Virus record (IMG/VR): IMGVR_UViG_3300006929_000092
Location: 1-26,802 of that record
Direction: 5' to 3' (one strand)
From: a virus
Length of the DNA: 26,802 nt
A program made the translations under genes and the position numbers. The notes under the pieces are model-generated. The model had not been told where the DNA came from. It was given only the letters and a program-made list of their open reading frames with translations, and ran no database searches. Below are positions 6,903 through 15,486 of the stretch, in pieces. Within the stretch, counting starts at the first letter, position 1; the number at the start of each line of letters is the position of its first letter.

Positions 6903-7907
6903 ATGGCTGCATCAATAAATGAGGTAAGAAATACAGTATTAGCAATTGCTAATAAAAATAACTATGGATATATATCTCCTCAAGATTTTAATCTATATGC
7001 CAAGCAAGCTCAGATGGATATGTTTGAGGACTATTTTTATCAATACAATAATTGGATTAATAAAGAAAACAATAGAACCTCAGGGACAGAATACGCTAAT
7101 ATTGTAAAAGGATTAGTAGAAGTAATAGAGAGTTTTTCAGCAGAGACATTTTTAGCAAAAGCTTCCCCTCTTAATAATACTTTTTCTCTTCCTGCTGATT
7201 ATTATTTAATAAATAAATTATATTATTACTCTACCCCTTTATTTAATGGATCATCAACAGCTGTTTCTCCATATGAATTACAGGACAATGCAGCTGTAGG
7301 TTGGACTACTATACCGGCTTCAGCTCCTACTCCCGCAATTGGGAGTTTAGTAGTTAACTTAAGTGCTTCTCCTATAGAACAAGCATATGTAACGGGAGTT
7401 CAAACAACAAATATATTAGAGTTAAGTGATGATATATTCAAAAACGCTGCCGAAAATTATGTTATCTATTCAAATACTAATATTAGAGAAGTAGAAAGAG
7501 TAAGTCAAAGTAAAGTATTTTATTTAACTAATTCTATGCTAACCGCTCCTACTACTACTTATCCTTGTTATGTGTTAGGGGGAGCCAGTTCTAATATACC
7601 TACTCCATCAGGAGTGGGGGGAAATACAGTTACAGTTTATCCTTCTACTATTAGAAATGTAGGAGATATACAAGCGCAATACATACGCTATCCTTTAGAC
7701 CCTAAATGGTCATGGACCAGTTTAGTGGGAGGAGAACCGTTATTTAATCCAGGGGCTTCTGATTTTCAAGAGTTTGAATTACCAGATTCTGACGAGCCTA
7801 CTTTAATTGCAAAAATTTGTCAGTATATAGGTATTGAAATTAGAGAGGATATGGTATATAAATTTGGAGGTACAGAAGAAACTTTAGACACACAAGAAAC
7901 AAGTTAA
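6903..7907 (+). CDS. Head-tail connector / ring-type virion protein
   Basis: A 334-residue protein beginning MAASINEVRNTVLAIANKNN, then YGYISPQDFNLYAKQAQMDM. This helical N-terminus is recognisable, from memory, in connector-region proteins of marine and crAss-like phages. Residues about 95-120 form a DYYLINKLYYYS strand pair. A beta module lies at about 125-190 (ending ILELSDDIFKNAAENYVIYS), after which the text returns to a connector-like pattern (REVERVSQSKVFYLTNSMLT, then YPSTIRNVGDIQAQYIRYPL) found in tail-tube/adaptor proteins. Its place between capsid and tail genes and its 2-base spacing to the next gene support an adaptor or ring role. Which ring it forms cannot be told from sequence. 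Confidence 0.72.
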   Translation: MAASINEVRNTVLAIANKNNYGYISPQDFNLYAKQAQMDMFEDYFYQYNNWINKENNRTSGTEYANIVKGLVEVIESFSAETFLAKASPLNNTFSLPADYYLINKLYYYSTPLFNGSSTAVSPYELQDNAAVGWTTIPASAPTPAIGSLVVNLSASPIEQAYVTGVQTTNILELSDDIFKNAAENYVIYSNTNIREVERVSQSKVFYLTNSMLTAPTTTYPCYVLGGASSNIPTPSGVGGNTVTVYPSTIRNVGDIQAQYIRYPLDPKWSWTSLVGGEPLFNPGASDFQEFELPDSDEPTLIAKICQYIGIEIREDMVYKFGGTEETLDTQETS

Positions 7908-7909
7908 TT

Positions 7910-8830
7910 ATGGCATATATTACAGATTATCAATATTACGAAAATGGCGGTATAGTTCCTGAAGATAAAAACTGGGGTTCATATCAGTATGTTACTTTAG
8001 AAAATATAGTAAATAATTTTATGTTAATGTATCAAGGAAACCATGAGATAATTAACAATATAAATCGTTATCAAGTTTTATTCCATGCTAAAAGAGGAAT
8101 ACAAGAATTGAACTATGATGCGATGAAAGAAATAAAGATATTAGAGTTAGAAGTATGTGATCAGTTAAGATTTGTACTTCCTCCTGATTATGTTAATTGG
8201 GTTAGAGTATCTTTAATGCAAAACGGAATGCTTTATCCTATGACTGAAAATATTCAGACAAATTGGAGTGGGGCTTATTTGCAAGATAATGATTGTAAAA
8301 TATTATTTGATATAGATGGAAACGTATTAAAACCTCAAGATTCATTTTTTGATATTAAAAGATTAGAAGGGACCCAAAAAAATATGTATTTAGGAACTGG
8401 TCCTTATAATGGGAATCTCGGATATAATATAGATGGAAATTGGTATTTTGATTATAATTTTGGGGATCGTTTTGGATTGAATACTGAAACGGCTAATCAA
8501 AATCCTACCTTTAGTATAAACAAAAAAGGAGGAGCAATTAACTTTATGTCTGGAATGGCTGGTAAATTTGTAGTATTAGAATATGTTTCAGACGGATTAG
8601 AGAAGGGTGATGACTCTTTAGTAAGTGTAAATAAATTATTTGAAGAATTTATATATGCTTATATTAAATATTCTATTTTAAATGGAAGGTTCGGGGTGCA
8701 AGAATATGTAGTAAATAGAGCAAGAAAAGATAAGTCTTCTCTACTTAGAAATGCCAAGTTAAGATTAAGTAATATACACCCAGGAAGACTCTTACAAAAT
8801 TTAAGAGGCCAGGATAAATGGATAAAATAA
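7910..8830 (+). CDS. Head-tail connector / tail stabilisation-type protein
   Basis: A 306-residue protein. The text YQYYENGGIVPEDKNWGSYQ, a helical stretch with NRYQVLFHAKRGIQELNYDA, then LRFVLPPDYVNWVRVSL and YLQDNDCKILFD resemble a family found beside the connector gene in crAss-like and other Bacteroidetes podoviruses. These have been compared with phage P22 gp4-like and T7 gp11-like connector proteins. The helical C-terminus (EEFIYAYIKYSILNGRFGVQ, then a basic stretch) may pack against the portal or neighbouring ring. The gene is 2 bases from the previous one and 1 base from the next, so translation is probably coupled. The general role is fairly secure; the exact ring assignment is inference. 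Confidence 0.75.
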   Translation: MAYITDYQYYENGGIVPEDKNWGSYQYVTLENIVNNFMLMYQGNHEIINNINRYQVLFHAKRGIQELNYDAMKEIKILELEVCDQLRFVLPPDYVNWVRVSLMQNGMLYPMTENIQTNWSGAYLQDNDCKILFDIDGNVLKPQDSFFDIKRLEGTQKNMYLGTGPYNGNLGYNIDGNWYFDYNFGDRFGLNTETANQNPTFSINKKGGAINFMSGMAGKFVVLEYVSDGLEKGDDSLVSVNKLFEEFIYAYIKYSILNGRFGVQEYVVNRARKDKSSLLRNAKLRLSNIHPGRLLQNLRGQDKWIK

Positions 8831-8831
8831 G

Positions 8832-11800
8832 ATGGCGGATATAAGAGCAAATTTTATAGCAGGTCGAATGAATAAGAGCGTTGATGAACGCTTAATTCCT
8901 TTAGGAGAATATGTAGATGCGCAAAATGTTAGGCTTGGGTCCACAGAAACCACTGAGATTGGTGCGGTTGAAAACTCCAAAGGAAATACTCAATTAACTT
9001 TCTTGGCTTTTGACGGTAATAGTTTAAGTGCAAACGCAGTTTGTATGGGGGTTTACGAAGATGGAATGGAGGAAACTATATATTGGTTTGTTCATGATCC
9101 AGTTAATCCTGGGTCTCCTACTGGTAAAGTTGATCTTGTAGTTTCTTTTGATACTAAGACTACAGCTGTAACATACCATATTGTTTCGGTATTTGATGGA
9201 GTAGCAGGATCGGGAAAAACTACTTTAAATTTTAATCCTACTTATTTAATTACAGGAGTAAGTAAGATTGAAGATCAATTGTTTTTTACAGATGATTTAA
9301 ATCCTCCAAGATATATAAATGTAACAAGAAACTATAATGACCCAGCGGTAGGTGTGGATGGTATTGTAGAAGAAGACATAAGTGTTATTGTAAAACCACC
9401 CGGGTTTGAAGATGAAAATCCAGCTATTCCTTACATTCCTTTAGCGGTTCCTAAAGTTACTTTACAAAACTTTCCTGGAGAAGAAAATTACATGGAAACC
9501 AGGTTTGTTTGTTTTGCTTATAGGTATCGTTATCAAGACGGGGGTTATAGTGCTACTTCTTTATTCTCTCAACCTGCTTTTCAGCCAGGAAGTTTTAGGT
9601 TTGATTTAGATACTTTTAATAACGCTGGAATGAAAAACCGTTTTAATGGGGCGTTAATAGAATTTTCTACAGGCTCTAAAAGAGTGAAAGAAGTAGATTT
9701 GCTTTATAAAGAAAGCGGGAATAATATTATCTATGTAATAGAAAGATATAACAAACAAGATTTAGGTTGGTTAGATGAGCAGCAACAATCTATTACTTTT
9801 AGTAATAGTAAGATATATACTACTTTAGGATCGGATGAAATACTAAGACAATATGATAATGTACCACGTGTAGCTAAAGCTCAGACTATTCAGGGTAATA
9901 GATTAATATATGGTAACTATATTGATGGTTATAATGTAACTAATCAAAATGACCAAAAGATTCCTATTGTTTACAGTACAGAACATGTAATAGAAGAAAT
10001 TGGAGGAGTTGCTTTAGACGCTCCAGTAGCAAGTAATGGAACTGCTTATGATATAGGACAGGATGTGGCTGGTGGTCCAGCATCTGTAAGTGTAGATGAC
10101 TGTCGAATTACTTTTGATTTAGCTGCATTAGAACTTCCTATAAAAACAGGGTTAACACTAAACTTTGATGTTAGTGTTCTTTCAGCGGCACCGGCTCAGG
10201 TTAGTGGAGGTCAAAACCCTATTGCTTCAGGACCTGATAGCGATTCAGTATTTCAACAAACCAGTCCTTTTAGTCTTACTTGGAGCTTTACTGCTCCTCA
10301 AGACTATGCAACAGTTAATGATATGATTAACTCTATAGATTTTCAAAATCCTCTGGGGCTTAATATTAATGGAAACTATCAACAAATAAAACCTATAAAT
10401 AACTCAGGTTCCGGAGGGACTTTAACAGATAAGTTTAATCAAGTTATTTCTCCTCCTCCAGGGACAGCTATGGAGTTTATAAATAGTGCTATAACAGACC
10501 CTAATGGAACAGCTTCAACATGTGGAGCTCCTGCCGCTACCTCTACGTGTTTGCAACAAGGATTTTTTTTCAGTGTAACTGGTAGTTCTTTTACTATTCA
10601 GCTTCCTGCCGTAAGATTTTATTCCGAGGATGTCCCTAATCCTGGGGATGTTAGTGAGCAGTTTGAGTTTTTTAATTTTGAAGATTTTAGTAGTACAGTG
10701 GGATACCTTTTAACTTCTGACACTTATAGCTTACATAGTAATAGAGATTATGAAACAGGTATTGTTTATATGGATGATTATGGTAGAGCATCTACTGTAT
10801 TAGTATCCGATCAAAATACTTTATATGTACCTCCTATTAATTCAAGAGATAAAAACACCTGTAAAGTAACTTTATATAATCTACCTCCATACTGGGCTTC
10901 TAAATATAAATTTGTTATGAAGCCAAGTGAGGGTGAATATTTCACGGTTTTTTCTACGCAGTATTATGCAGATGAAAAAGACCCTTCGGTTTTATGGTTT
11001 AAGTTAGAAGGAGATAACACTAATATTGTTACTCAAGGAATGAACTTAGTTGTTAAGAGCGATACCAATGGTCCTCTTAATAGAAATGTAGTGTGTAAGG
11101 TATTAGAGATCAGAGCTTTTAGTAGAAACACTGCTGATTTTGCACCTGGTCCGGGTCTAAATCCAGCAGGACTTTATATGTGTATAAAGCCAGGTAGTTT
11201 TACTACAGAATTTCCGGATGATGCCGTAATAAGTTATGGTAATAAGACCGCGTCTACTAATGCTACCAACTGTAACCTTTCTAATTCATATAGTTTAAAT
11301 CTTACCAATGATGTAACTGGTGGTGGAACGCCATATGATTTACCTGCAGGATCAAGTATTCGTGTTAGAATTGATAATTGGAGAGGAGAAAAAGGAAATA
11401 ACTGTACCCGAAAAAAATATTTCTTTGATGAAACATTTACTGCCAGTCAAGATTACCCTGATTTTAATAAATGGTGGAATGGAGATAGTGTAAATATTAC
11501 TACCGGTAGCAAGACAGCAATGAGTGCTCAACAATTTCCAAACTCTGGAAACCCTTTTGGTTCTCCTAATGCAAAAACGGCTTCGTGTTTTGTTTCTAAG
11601 TTTTACTGCTTTACTAATGGTAGTGATTTAAATTTCAGAAACCGTTGTGGTATTAAAAGATGTACAAGTTTTTGGGGAGATAAAAGACCAGGGCATGTAG
11701 GTACTAAGATAGAAGTAATCAGGGGGGGTCAATTAATTATATGGGAGACAGAGCCATCGGAGGTAGATCCTAATTTATTTTACGATGCCTCTCAGATGTT

Positions 11801-13721
11801 AGATATATATGTAGATCCTTTAGATAATAAAAGATATCATCAGTCAGCGGGAGGCGCAACTGATATTAACCAACAGGCGGGTATACCGCTTGAGGTTACT
11901 TTACCTTTTGCTAACTGTTATACTTTTGGTAATGGAGTAGAAAGCTTTAGAGTAAATGATTCTCCAGGAACTAAAAGTTTTGACATGGGCCAGCGCGTAT
12001 TAGCGGTATCTAATCAAGATTTTAAAGAAGCTGATAGATTTGCAGGAATGACTTATAGTGGTGTGTATAGTGGAGCGGCTAATTCTAACAACTTAAATGA
12101 GTTTAATTTAGGACTTGTAAACTATAAAGATTGTGAAGCAGACTTTGGTCCTATACAAATATTACATTCCAGAGAAACTGACATCCTCTGTTTACAAGAG
12201 GATAGAATATCTTATGTATTAGCTGGTAAAAATGTTATTACAGACTCTACCGGTGGTGGAGCTATTGCATCTGTACCTGAAGTGTTAGGAACGCAGGTGG
12301 CTCGTATTGAAGAGTATGGTATTAGTTTTAATCCGGAGAGTTTTGCAGCATGGGGTGCTGATATGTTCTTTACCGACGCTAAAAGAGCTGCGGTTATAAA
12401 CTTAAGAGGAACGTCCCGTAACACAGATCAAATTCAAATAATCTCACAAGCCGGAATGCGTTCATGGTTTAGAGATCAATTTTCAGAACAACTTACTACT
12501 CAAAAATTAGGGGGTTACGACCCGTATATGAATGAGTATGTTCTTAGTAGTAATCTAAAAAGTTTACCAGCCGCAGCGCCAGGAGCAACTCCTTGTGGCA
12601 CTACTATAACACAAACCGATGCTACTAATGTGTTAACGTATAGTGTTAACGTAGGAGATATTATTGGTCCTATAGATATAGATTATACTATTACTGGTGG
12701 TGGCCAAATGACAGTAGATGCTATTTGGGATGGAACTACTTCGACCACAGGTGTTGTAGGGGCAAGTGGTACGCTTACTGTTCAAAAAACAGCGGTTACA
12801 CCTAATGAAATTACTGTTACTATAACGCCGGATACAGCTACTGCTCAAGGTAATGTAACGTATGATATTACAGTAAATTGTCCTACCCAAGTTGCCTTAA
12901 CAGTAGTAAGAGTAGTGTTAAGCTCACCAAGTACGTCAGGTCAGTTTATTCACTTTGAATATGATTGGACGGACGGCAGTACTATTTCTCCTTCTTTAAA
13001 TAACTTAGCTTCTTTAGGAACTTCTACTCCGACTGAGTATCTTTCTCAAACAGGAATAAGATCTGTAGGAGTCTTTCCGTATTCAGGGGGTGGAGTTGTT
13101 CCTACTTTAACCATGAAAACTTTAAAGCAAGGGTTTGATGACTTTGTATGGAATAGCTCTCAAAACAGTATGTATGTTTATCCATCCTCGACTTTATATA
13201 CCTCTTCTTCGGCGGATATAATAGCTTTAATGGCGGTAATTGCTGCAGGTGGTGCTGCTCCATTACCAATATCAGGTCTTCCTGGTCAAGAGCAGGGGAC
13301 TAAAACCTTAACTCCGTTTAACTTCCCTACTACTTCTAATTATTTATATTTAGTTTGGGATTTAAGACAGATTACAAGCAGTGAGTTATGTTATGCTGCT
13401 ACACCAGGGGGAACAGCTTTAGAGGCATGCTGTGGATGTAGTCCAGTATGTACAAGTACAACATGGTTTGGTCCACAAAGATCTAATATAGTGGATGTAT
13501 GTAATACAAATACTAATAGCCCTGGAGCTCAGCTATATTCTTTTGAAGGGTCAGGAGCGATTCCTCAAATTGGAGAAATATGTTATGCAGACACAACATG
13601 TAATCCAAGTGCCTTACTACCAACTGGCTATTATATTGTAGATCAAAATCAACCGGCAGCTGTTAAGAATTGGATAGAAGTAGGAAATAACGGAGACGTA
13701 ATAGCTTCAGGAACATGTTAA
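8832..13721 (+). CDS. Giant tail muzzle / beta-propeller-type protein (tail nozzle)
   Basis: A 1629-residue protein, almost all beta-strand by composition. The N-terminus has AGRMNKSVDERLIPLGEY followed by VDAQNVRLGS, a pattern typical of large tail nozzle proteins (P22 gp10/T7 gp12-like, called muzzle in crAss-like phages). Residues about 390-640 and 950-1050 contain Asn/Pro/Cys-rich insertions. Residues about 1130-1200 (ILHSRETDILCLQEDRISYV, then AAWGADMFFTDAKRAAVINL) look like propeller blades. A beta-sandwich ending in VNCPTQ lies at about 1253-1353. The text YLYLVWDLRQITSSELCYAA and ACCGCSPVC precedes a short Cys-terminated module (1568-1629) shared with the next protein. The propeller fold is inferred. 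It probably closes the tail tip and carries receptor-contacting modules. Confidence 0.8.
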   Translation: MADIRANFIAGRMNKSVDERLIPLGEYVDAQNVRLGSTETTEIGAVENSKGNTQLTFLAFDGNSLSANAVCMGVYEDGMEETIYWFVHDPVNPGSPTGKVDLVVSFDTKTTAVTYHIVSVFDGVAGSGKTTLNFNPTYLITGVSKIEDQLFFTDDLNPPRYINVTRNYNDPAVGVDGIVEEDISVIVKPPGFEDENPAIPYIPLAVPKVTLQNFPGEENYMETRFVCFAYRYRYQDGGYSATSLFSQPAFQPGSFRFDLDTFNNAGMKNRFNGALIEFSTGSKRVKEVDLLYKESGNNIIYVIERYNKQDLGWLDEQQQSITFSNSKIYTTLGSDEILRQYDNVPRVAKAQTIQGNRLIYGNYIDGYNVTNQNDQKIPIVYSTEHVIEEIGGVALDAPVASNGTAYDIGQDVAGGPASVSVDDCRITFDLAALELPIKTGLTLNFDVSVLSAAPAQVSGGQNPIASGPDSDSVFQQTSPFSLTWSFTAPQDYATVNDMINSIDFQNPLGLNINGNYQQIKPINNSGSGGTLTDKFNQVISPPPGTAMEFINSAITDPNGTASTCGAPAATSTCLQQGFFFSVTGSSFTIQLPAVRFYSEDVPNPGDVSEQFEFFNFEDFSSTVGYLLTSDTYSLHSNRDYETGIVYMDDYGRASTVLVSDQNTLYVPPINSRDKNTCKVTLYNLPPYWASKYKFVMKPSEGEYFTVFSTQYYADEKDPSVLWFKLEGDNTNIVTQGMNLVVKSDTNGPLNRNVVCKVLEIRAFSRNTADFAPGPGLNPAGLYMCIKPGSFTTEFPDDAVISYGNKTASTNATNCNLSNSYSLNLTNDVTGGGTPYDLPAGSSIRVRIDNWRGEKGNNCTRKKYFFDETFTASQDYPDFNKWWNGDSVNITTGSKTAMSAQQFPNSGNPFGSPNAKTASCFVSKFYCFTNGSDLNFRNRCGIKRCTSFWGDKRPGHVGTKIEVIRGGQLIIWETEPSEVDPNLFYDASQMLDIYVDPLDNKRYHQSAGGATDINQQAGIPLEVTLPFANCYTFGNGVESFRVNDSPGTKSFDMGQRVLAVSNQDFKEADRFAGMTYSGVYSGAANSNNLNEFNLGLVNYKDCEADFGPIQILHSRETDILCLQEDRISYVLAGKNVITDSTGGGAIASVPEVLGTQVARIEEYGISFNPESFAAWGADMFFTDAKRAAVINLRGTSRNTDQIQIISQAGMRSWFRDQFSEQLTTQKLGGYDPYMNEYVLSSNLKSLPAAAPGATPCGTTITQTDATNVLTYSVNVGDIIGPIDIDYTITGGGQMTVDAIWDGTTSTTGVVGASGTLTVQKTAVTPNEITVTITPDTATAQGNVTYDITVNCPTQVALTVVRVVLSSPSTSGQFIHFEYDWTDGSTISPSLNNLASLGTSTPTEYLSQTGIRSVGVFPYSGGGVVPTLTMKTLKQGFDDFVWNSSQNSMYVYPSSTLYTSSSADIIALMAVIAAGGAAPLPISGLPGQEQGTKTLTPFNFPTTSNYLYLVWDLRQITSSELCYAATPGGTALEACCGCSPVCTSTTWFGPQRSNIVDVCNTNTNSPGAQLYSFEGSGAIPQIGEICYADTTCNPSALLPTGYYIVDQNQPAAVKNWIEVGNNGDVIASGTC

Positions 13722-13734
13722 AAAATTAAATTAT

Positions 13735-14679
13735 ATGGCAACATTAGGAACTTATTTTTATGATGGAACAAGCTTTGCTTTAGCAACAGGGTTATATACG
13801 GATGCAGGTTTTACAACTGTAGCTCCTAATGGATTTTATTCTCAAGGAGGTGTAGTAAGACAGATGTCAGGTGGAGTATTAGGAACAGCTCAGACATGTC
13901 CTTCATGTATTAATTCTTGCGGCTCTTCTATTATTTCTAATACTGTTTTTGGACAACACAAGGTGGCGGTAGATGTTGGAACTGGAACGGGAGCCGTAAT
14001 TGTTGAGTTTACTGTATCTGTTGATTCTACAGCCAGATGTACGTGGACATATAATGGTATTACAGCCAGCGAATATTCTTCTCCAGCAGCTGTAGGTGGA
14101 TATCTACAGGGCTTAATTGGTTCTGAAAGTTGTTGTGGGGTTACTAACGCAGCGGGTAGTGCAGGTTCTAATTATACAGGTTCAGTATTCAATTATAGTG
14201 GAGGAGTGTGGGCCCCTACAGGTGCTACTGCAACTTGGGGTCCTTTTACAAATCAAGCTGCGGGAGGAGTAGATTTAGATTCGTTTGGAGTAGGATTTGG
14301 AACAACTATTATGGTAGTTCCTAAAACAGTAGCGGCGACTACTATTGATTTTGTTATAGAAAATTCAGGGGGTTCTTTACCAACTGCTTATTCCTGGTCT
14401 ATGGTTGTTAAATGTCCAGCGCAACTACCATCTTTTACTGGAACACTGGCTGCTCAAGTAGATTGCCCAACAGCTTGTTTGATTGTTACAGCCCCGGATA
14501 CTTTTTATCATGCTGAAGTTTCGGGAACAGCGGGAACTCCAGCTGTTAATGATTGGGTATTTAGTGACCCAGAGGGAGCTAACGCAATAGCAGACGGTTA
14601 TTATAGCGTGTTTTTTGGAGGGGCATTTTATTGTATGCAAACAGCAAACGGAGTAATTATTAATTTAACAGCTTGTTAA
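13735..14679 (+). CDS. Cys- and Gly-rich tail-tip-associated protein with modules shared with the muzzle protein
   Basis: A 314-residue protein, rich in Gly, Ser, Thr and Ala and in aromatic strands. Residues 5-55 are a short module (TYFYDGTSFALATG...PNGFYSQGGVVRQMSGGV...C). Residues about 74-230 are a beta-sandwich ending SWSMVVKCPAQ, like VNCPTQ in the 1629-residue protein. Residues about 255-314 are a second copy of the short module (FYHAEVSG...DGYYSVFFGGAFYCMQTANG...C). Both proteins end in Cys. The 12-codon spacing CPSCINSC and other Cys pairs could form disulphides or bind metal. The shared modules suggest co-assembly at the tail tip or exchange of receptor-binding parts. Function is inferred; it is not an enzyme by any motif I can see. 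Confidence 0.68.
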   Translation: MATLGTYFYDGTSFALATGLYTDAGFTTVAPNGFYSQGGVVRQMSGGVLGTAQTCPSCINSCGSSIISNTVFGQHKVAVDVGTGTGAVIVEFTVSVDSTARCTWTYNGITASEYSSPAAVGGYLQGLIGSESCCGVTNAAGSAGSNYTGSVFNYSGGVWAPTGATATWGPFTNQAAGGVDLDSFGVGFGTTIMVVPKTVAATTIDFVIENSGGSLPTAYSWSMVVKCPAQLPSFTGTLAAQVDCPTACLIVTAPDTFYHAEVSGTAGTPAVNDWVFSDPEGANAIADGYYSVFFGGAFYCMQTANGVIINLTAC

Positions 14680-14680
14680 T

Positions 14681-15466
14681 ATGGCATTACCAGCAGCAAC
14701 ATTATCATATAGTGAGGAGGCTAAAGGATGGCCTTCATTCTATTCTTATTTACCGGATTACATGGTAGGGATGAATAGTTATTTTTATAGTTTTAATGGA
14801 GGTAATTTATACCGACACAATACTAATCCTATAAGAAATAATTATTATGGAGTACAATATACCTCTGAGATAACAGGGGTGTTTAATACCGAACCTCAGA
14901 CTATTAAACTTTTTAAAACCATGTCTTATGAGAGTGATGACAGGTGGGCATGTACTGCTTTATTCACAGAGCTTGGAACGGGGTCTATGTTAGCTACCGA
15001 ATTTGTAGAAAAAGAAAGAGAATGGTTTACCTTTTTAAGAGAACTTGAAACCACTGTTAATTGGAAGGCAAGATCTACAAATGGTATTGGTCCGGTAGCA
15101 GTGGTAGGGGGAGTAAGCCCTGCTATTACATTACTGTTTAATTTTAATCTTGGAAGTATTGTTTCAGTAGGAGACTTTTTATATGAGGCAACCTCTGTAG
15201 TTGGTGTCCCTTCTTATTTAGGACAAATAACTGGTATTGATAGAACAACTAATACAATAACTTTTAATGATACAGTACCTGCTTTAGATGGTGCGCTGAC
15301 TACAGGACCAGGTGCTGCTGCAGATTTTATTATCTTTATGAAAAATGCTGTTGCAGAGTCTCATGGAGCGCGTGGTTATTTTATGCAGTTTACACTACAA
15401 AATACCAATACAAGTCCTGTAGAATTATTTTCTGTAGGTAGTAGCGTGATGAAAAGTTATCCGTAG
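14681..15466 (+). CDS. Conserved tail-region structural protein
   Basis: A 261-residue protein with SYSEEAKGWPSFYSYLPDYM, then YFYSFNGGNLYRHNTNPIRN, and IKLFKTMSYESDDRW. This resembles a conserved protein encoded next to tail-tip genes in Bacteroidetes phages (from memory; no function known to me). A beta module at about residues 145-222 separates WFTFLRELE...RSTNGIGPV from the conserved-looking end ESHGARGYFMQFTLQ...MKSYP, so it appears inserted. It ends in TAG, while its neighbours use TAA. It starts 1 base after the previous stop. A late-acting tail attachment role is inferred from position. Confidence 0.7.
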   Translation: MALPAATLSYSEEAKGWPSFYSYLPDYMVGMNSYFYSFNGGNLYRHNTNPIRNNYYGVQYTSEITGVFNTEPQTIKLFKTMSYESDDRWACTALFTELGTGSMLATEFVEKEREWFTFLRELETTVNWKARSTNGIGPVAVVGGVSPAITLLFNFNLGSIVSVGDFLYEATSVVGVPSYLGQITGIDRTTNTITFNDTVPALDGALTTGPGAAADFIIFMKNAVAESHGARGYFMQFTLQNTNTSPVELFSVGSSVMKSYP

Positions 15467-15473
15467 AATTTAT

Positions 15474-15481
15474 TATCTTTG
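15474..15481 (+). promoter_or_regulatory. Bacteroidetes-type -7 promoter box for the acetyltransferase gene
   Basis: TATCTTTG, an exact TAnnTTTG match, ends only 5 bases before the ATG at 15487. In Bacteroidetes transcription normally starts about 5-7 bases after this box, so the mRNA would begin at or next to the A of the ATG. The box lies between the TAG at 15464-15466 and the ATG, and no terminator precedes it. No -33 TTG element is clear. Confidence 0.58.
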
Positions 15482-15486
15482 CGTTA

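Noticed and set aside
15464-15466. Reading TAG as an amino acid (stop recoding occurs in some crAss-like phages).
   Set aside because: Read-through would add only seven residues over a promoter box before a TAA, and no long gene here contains an internal TAG or TGA; the standard code suffices.
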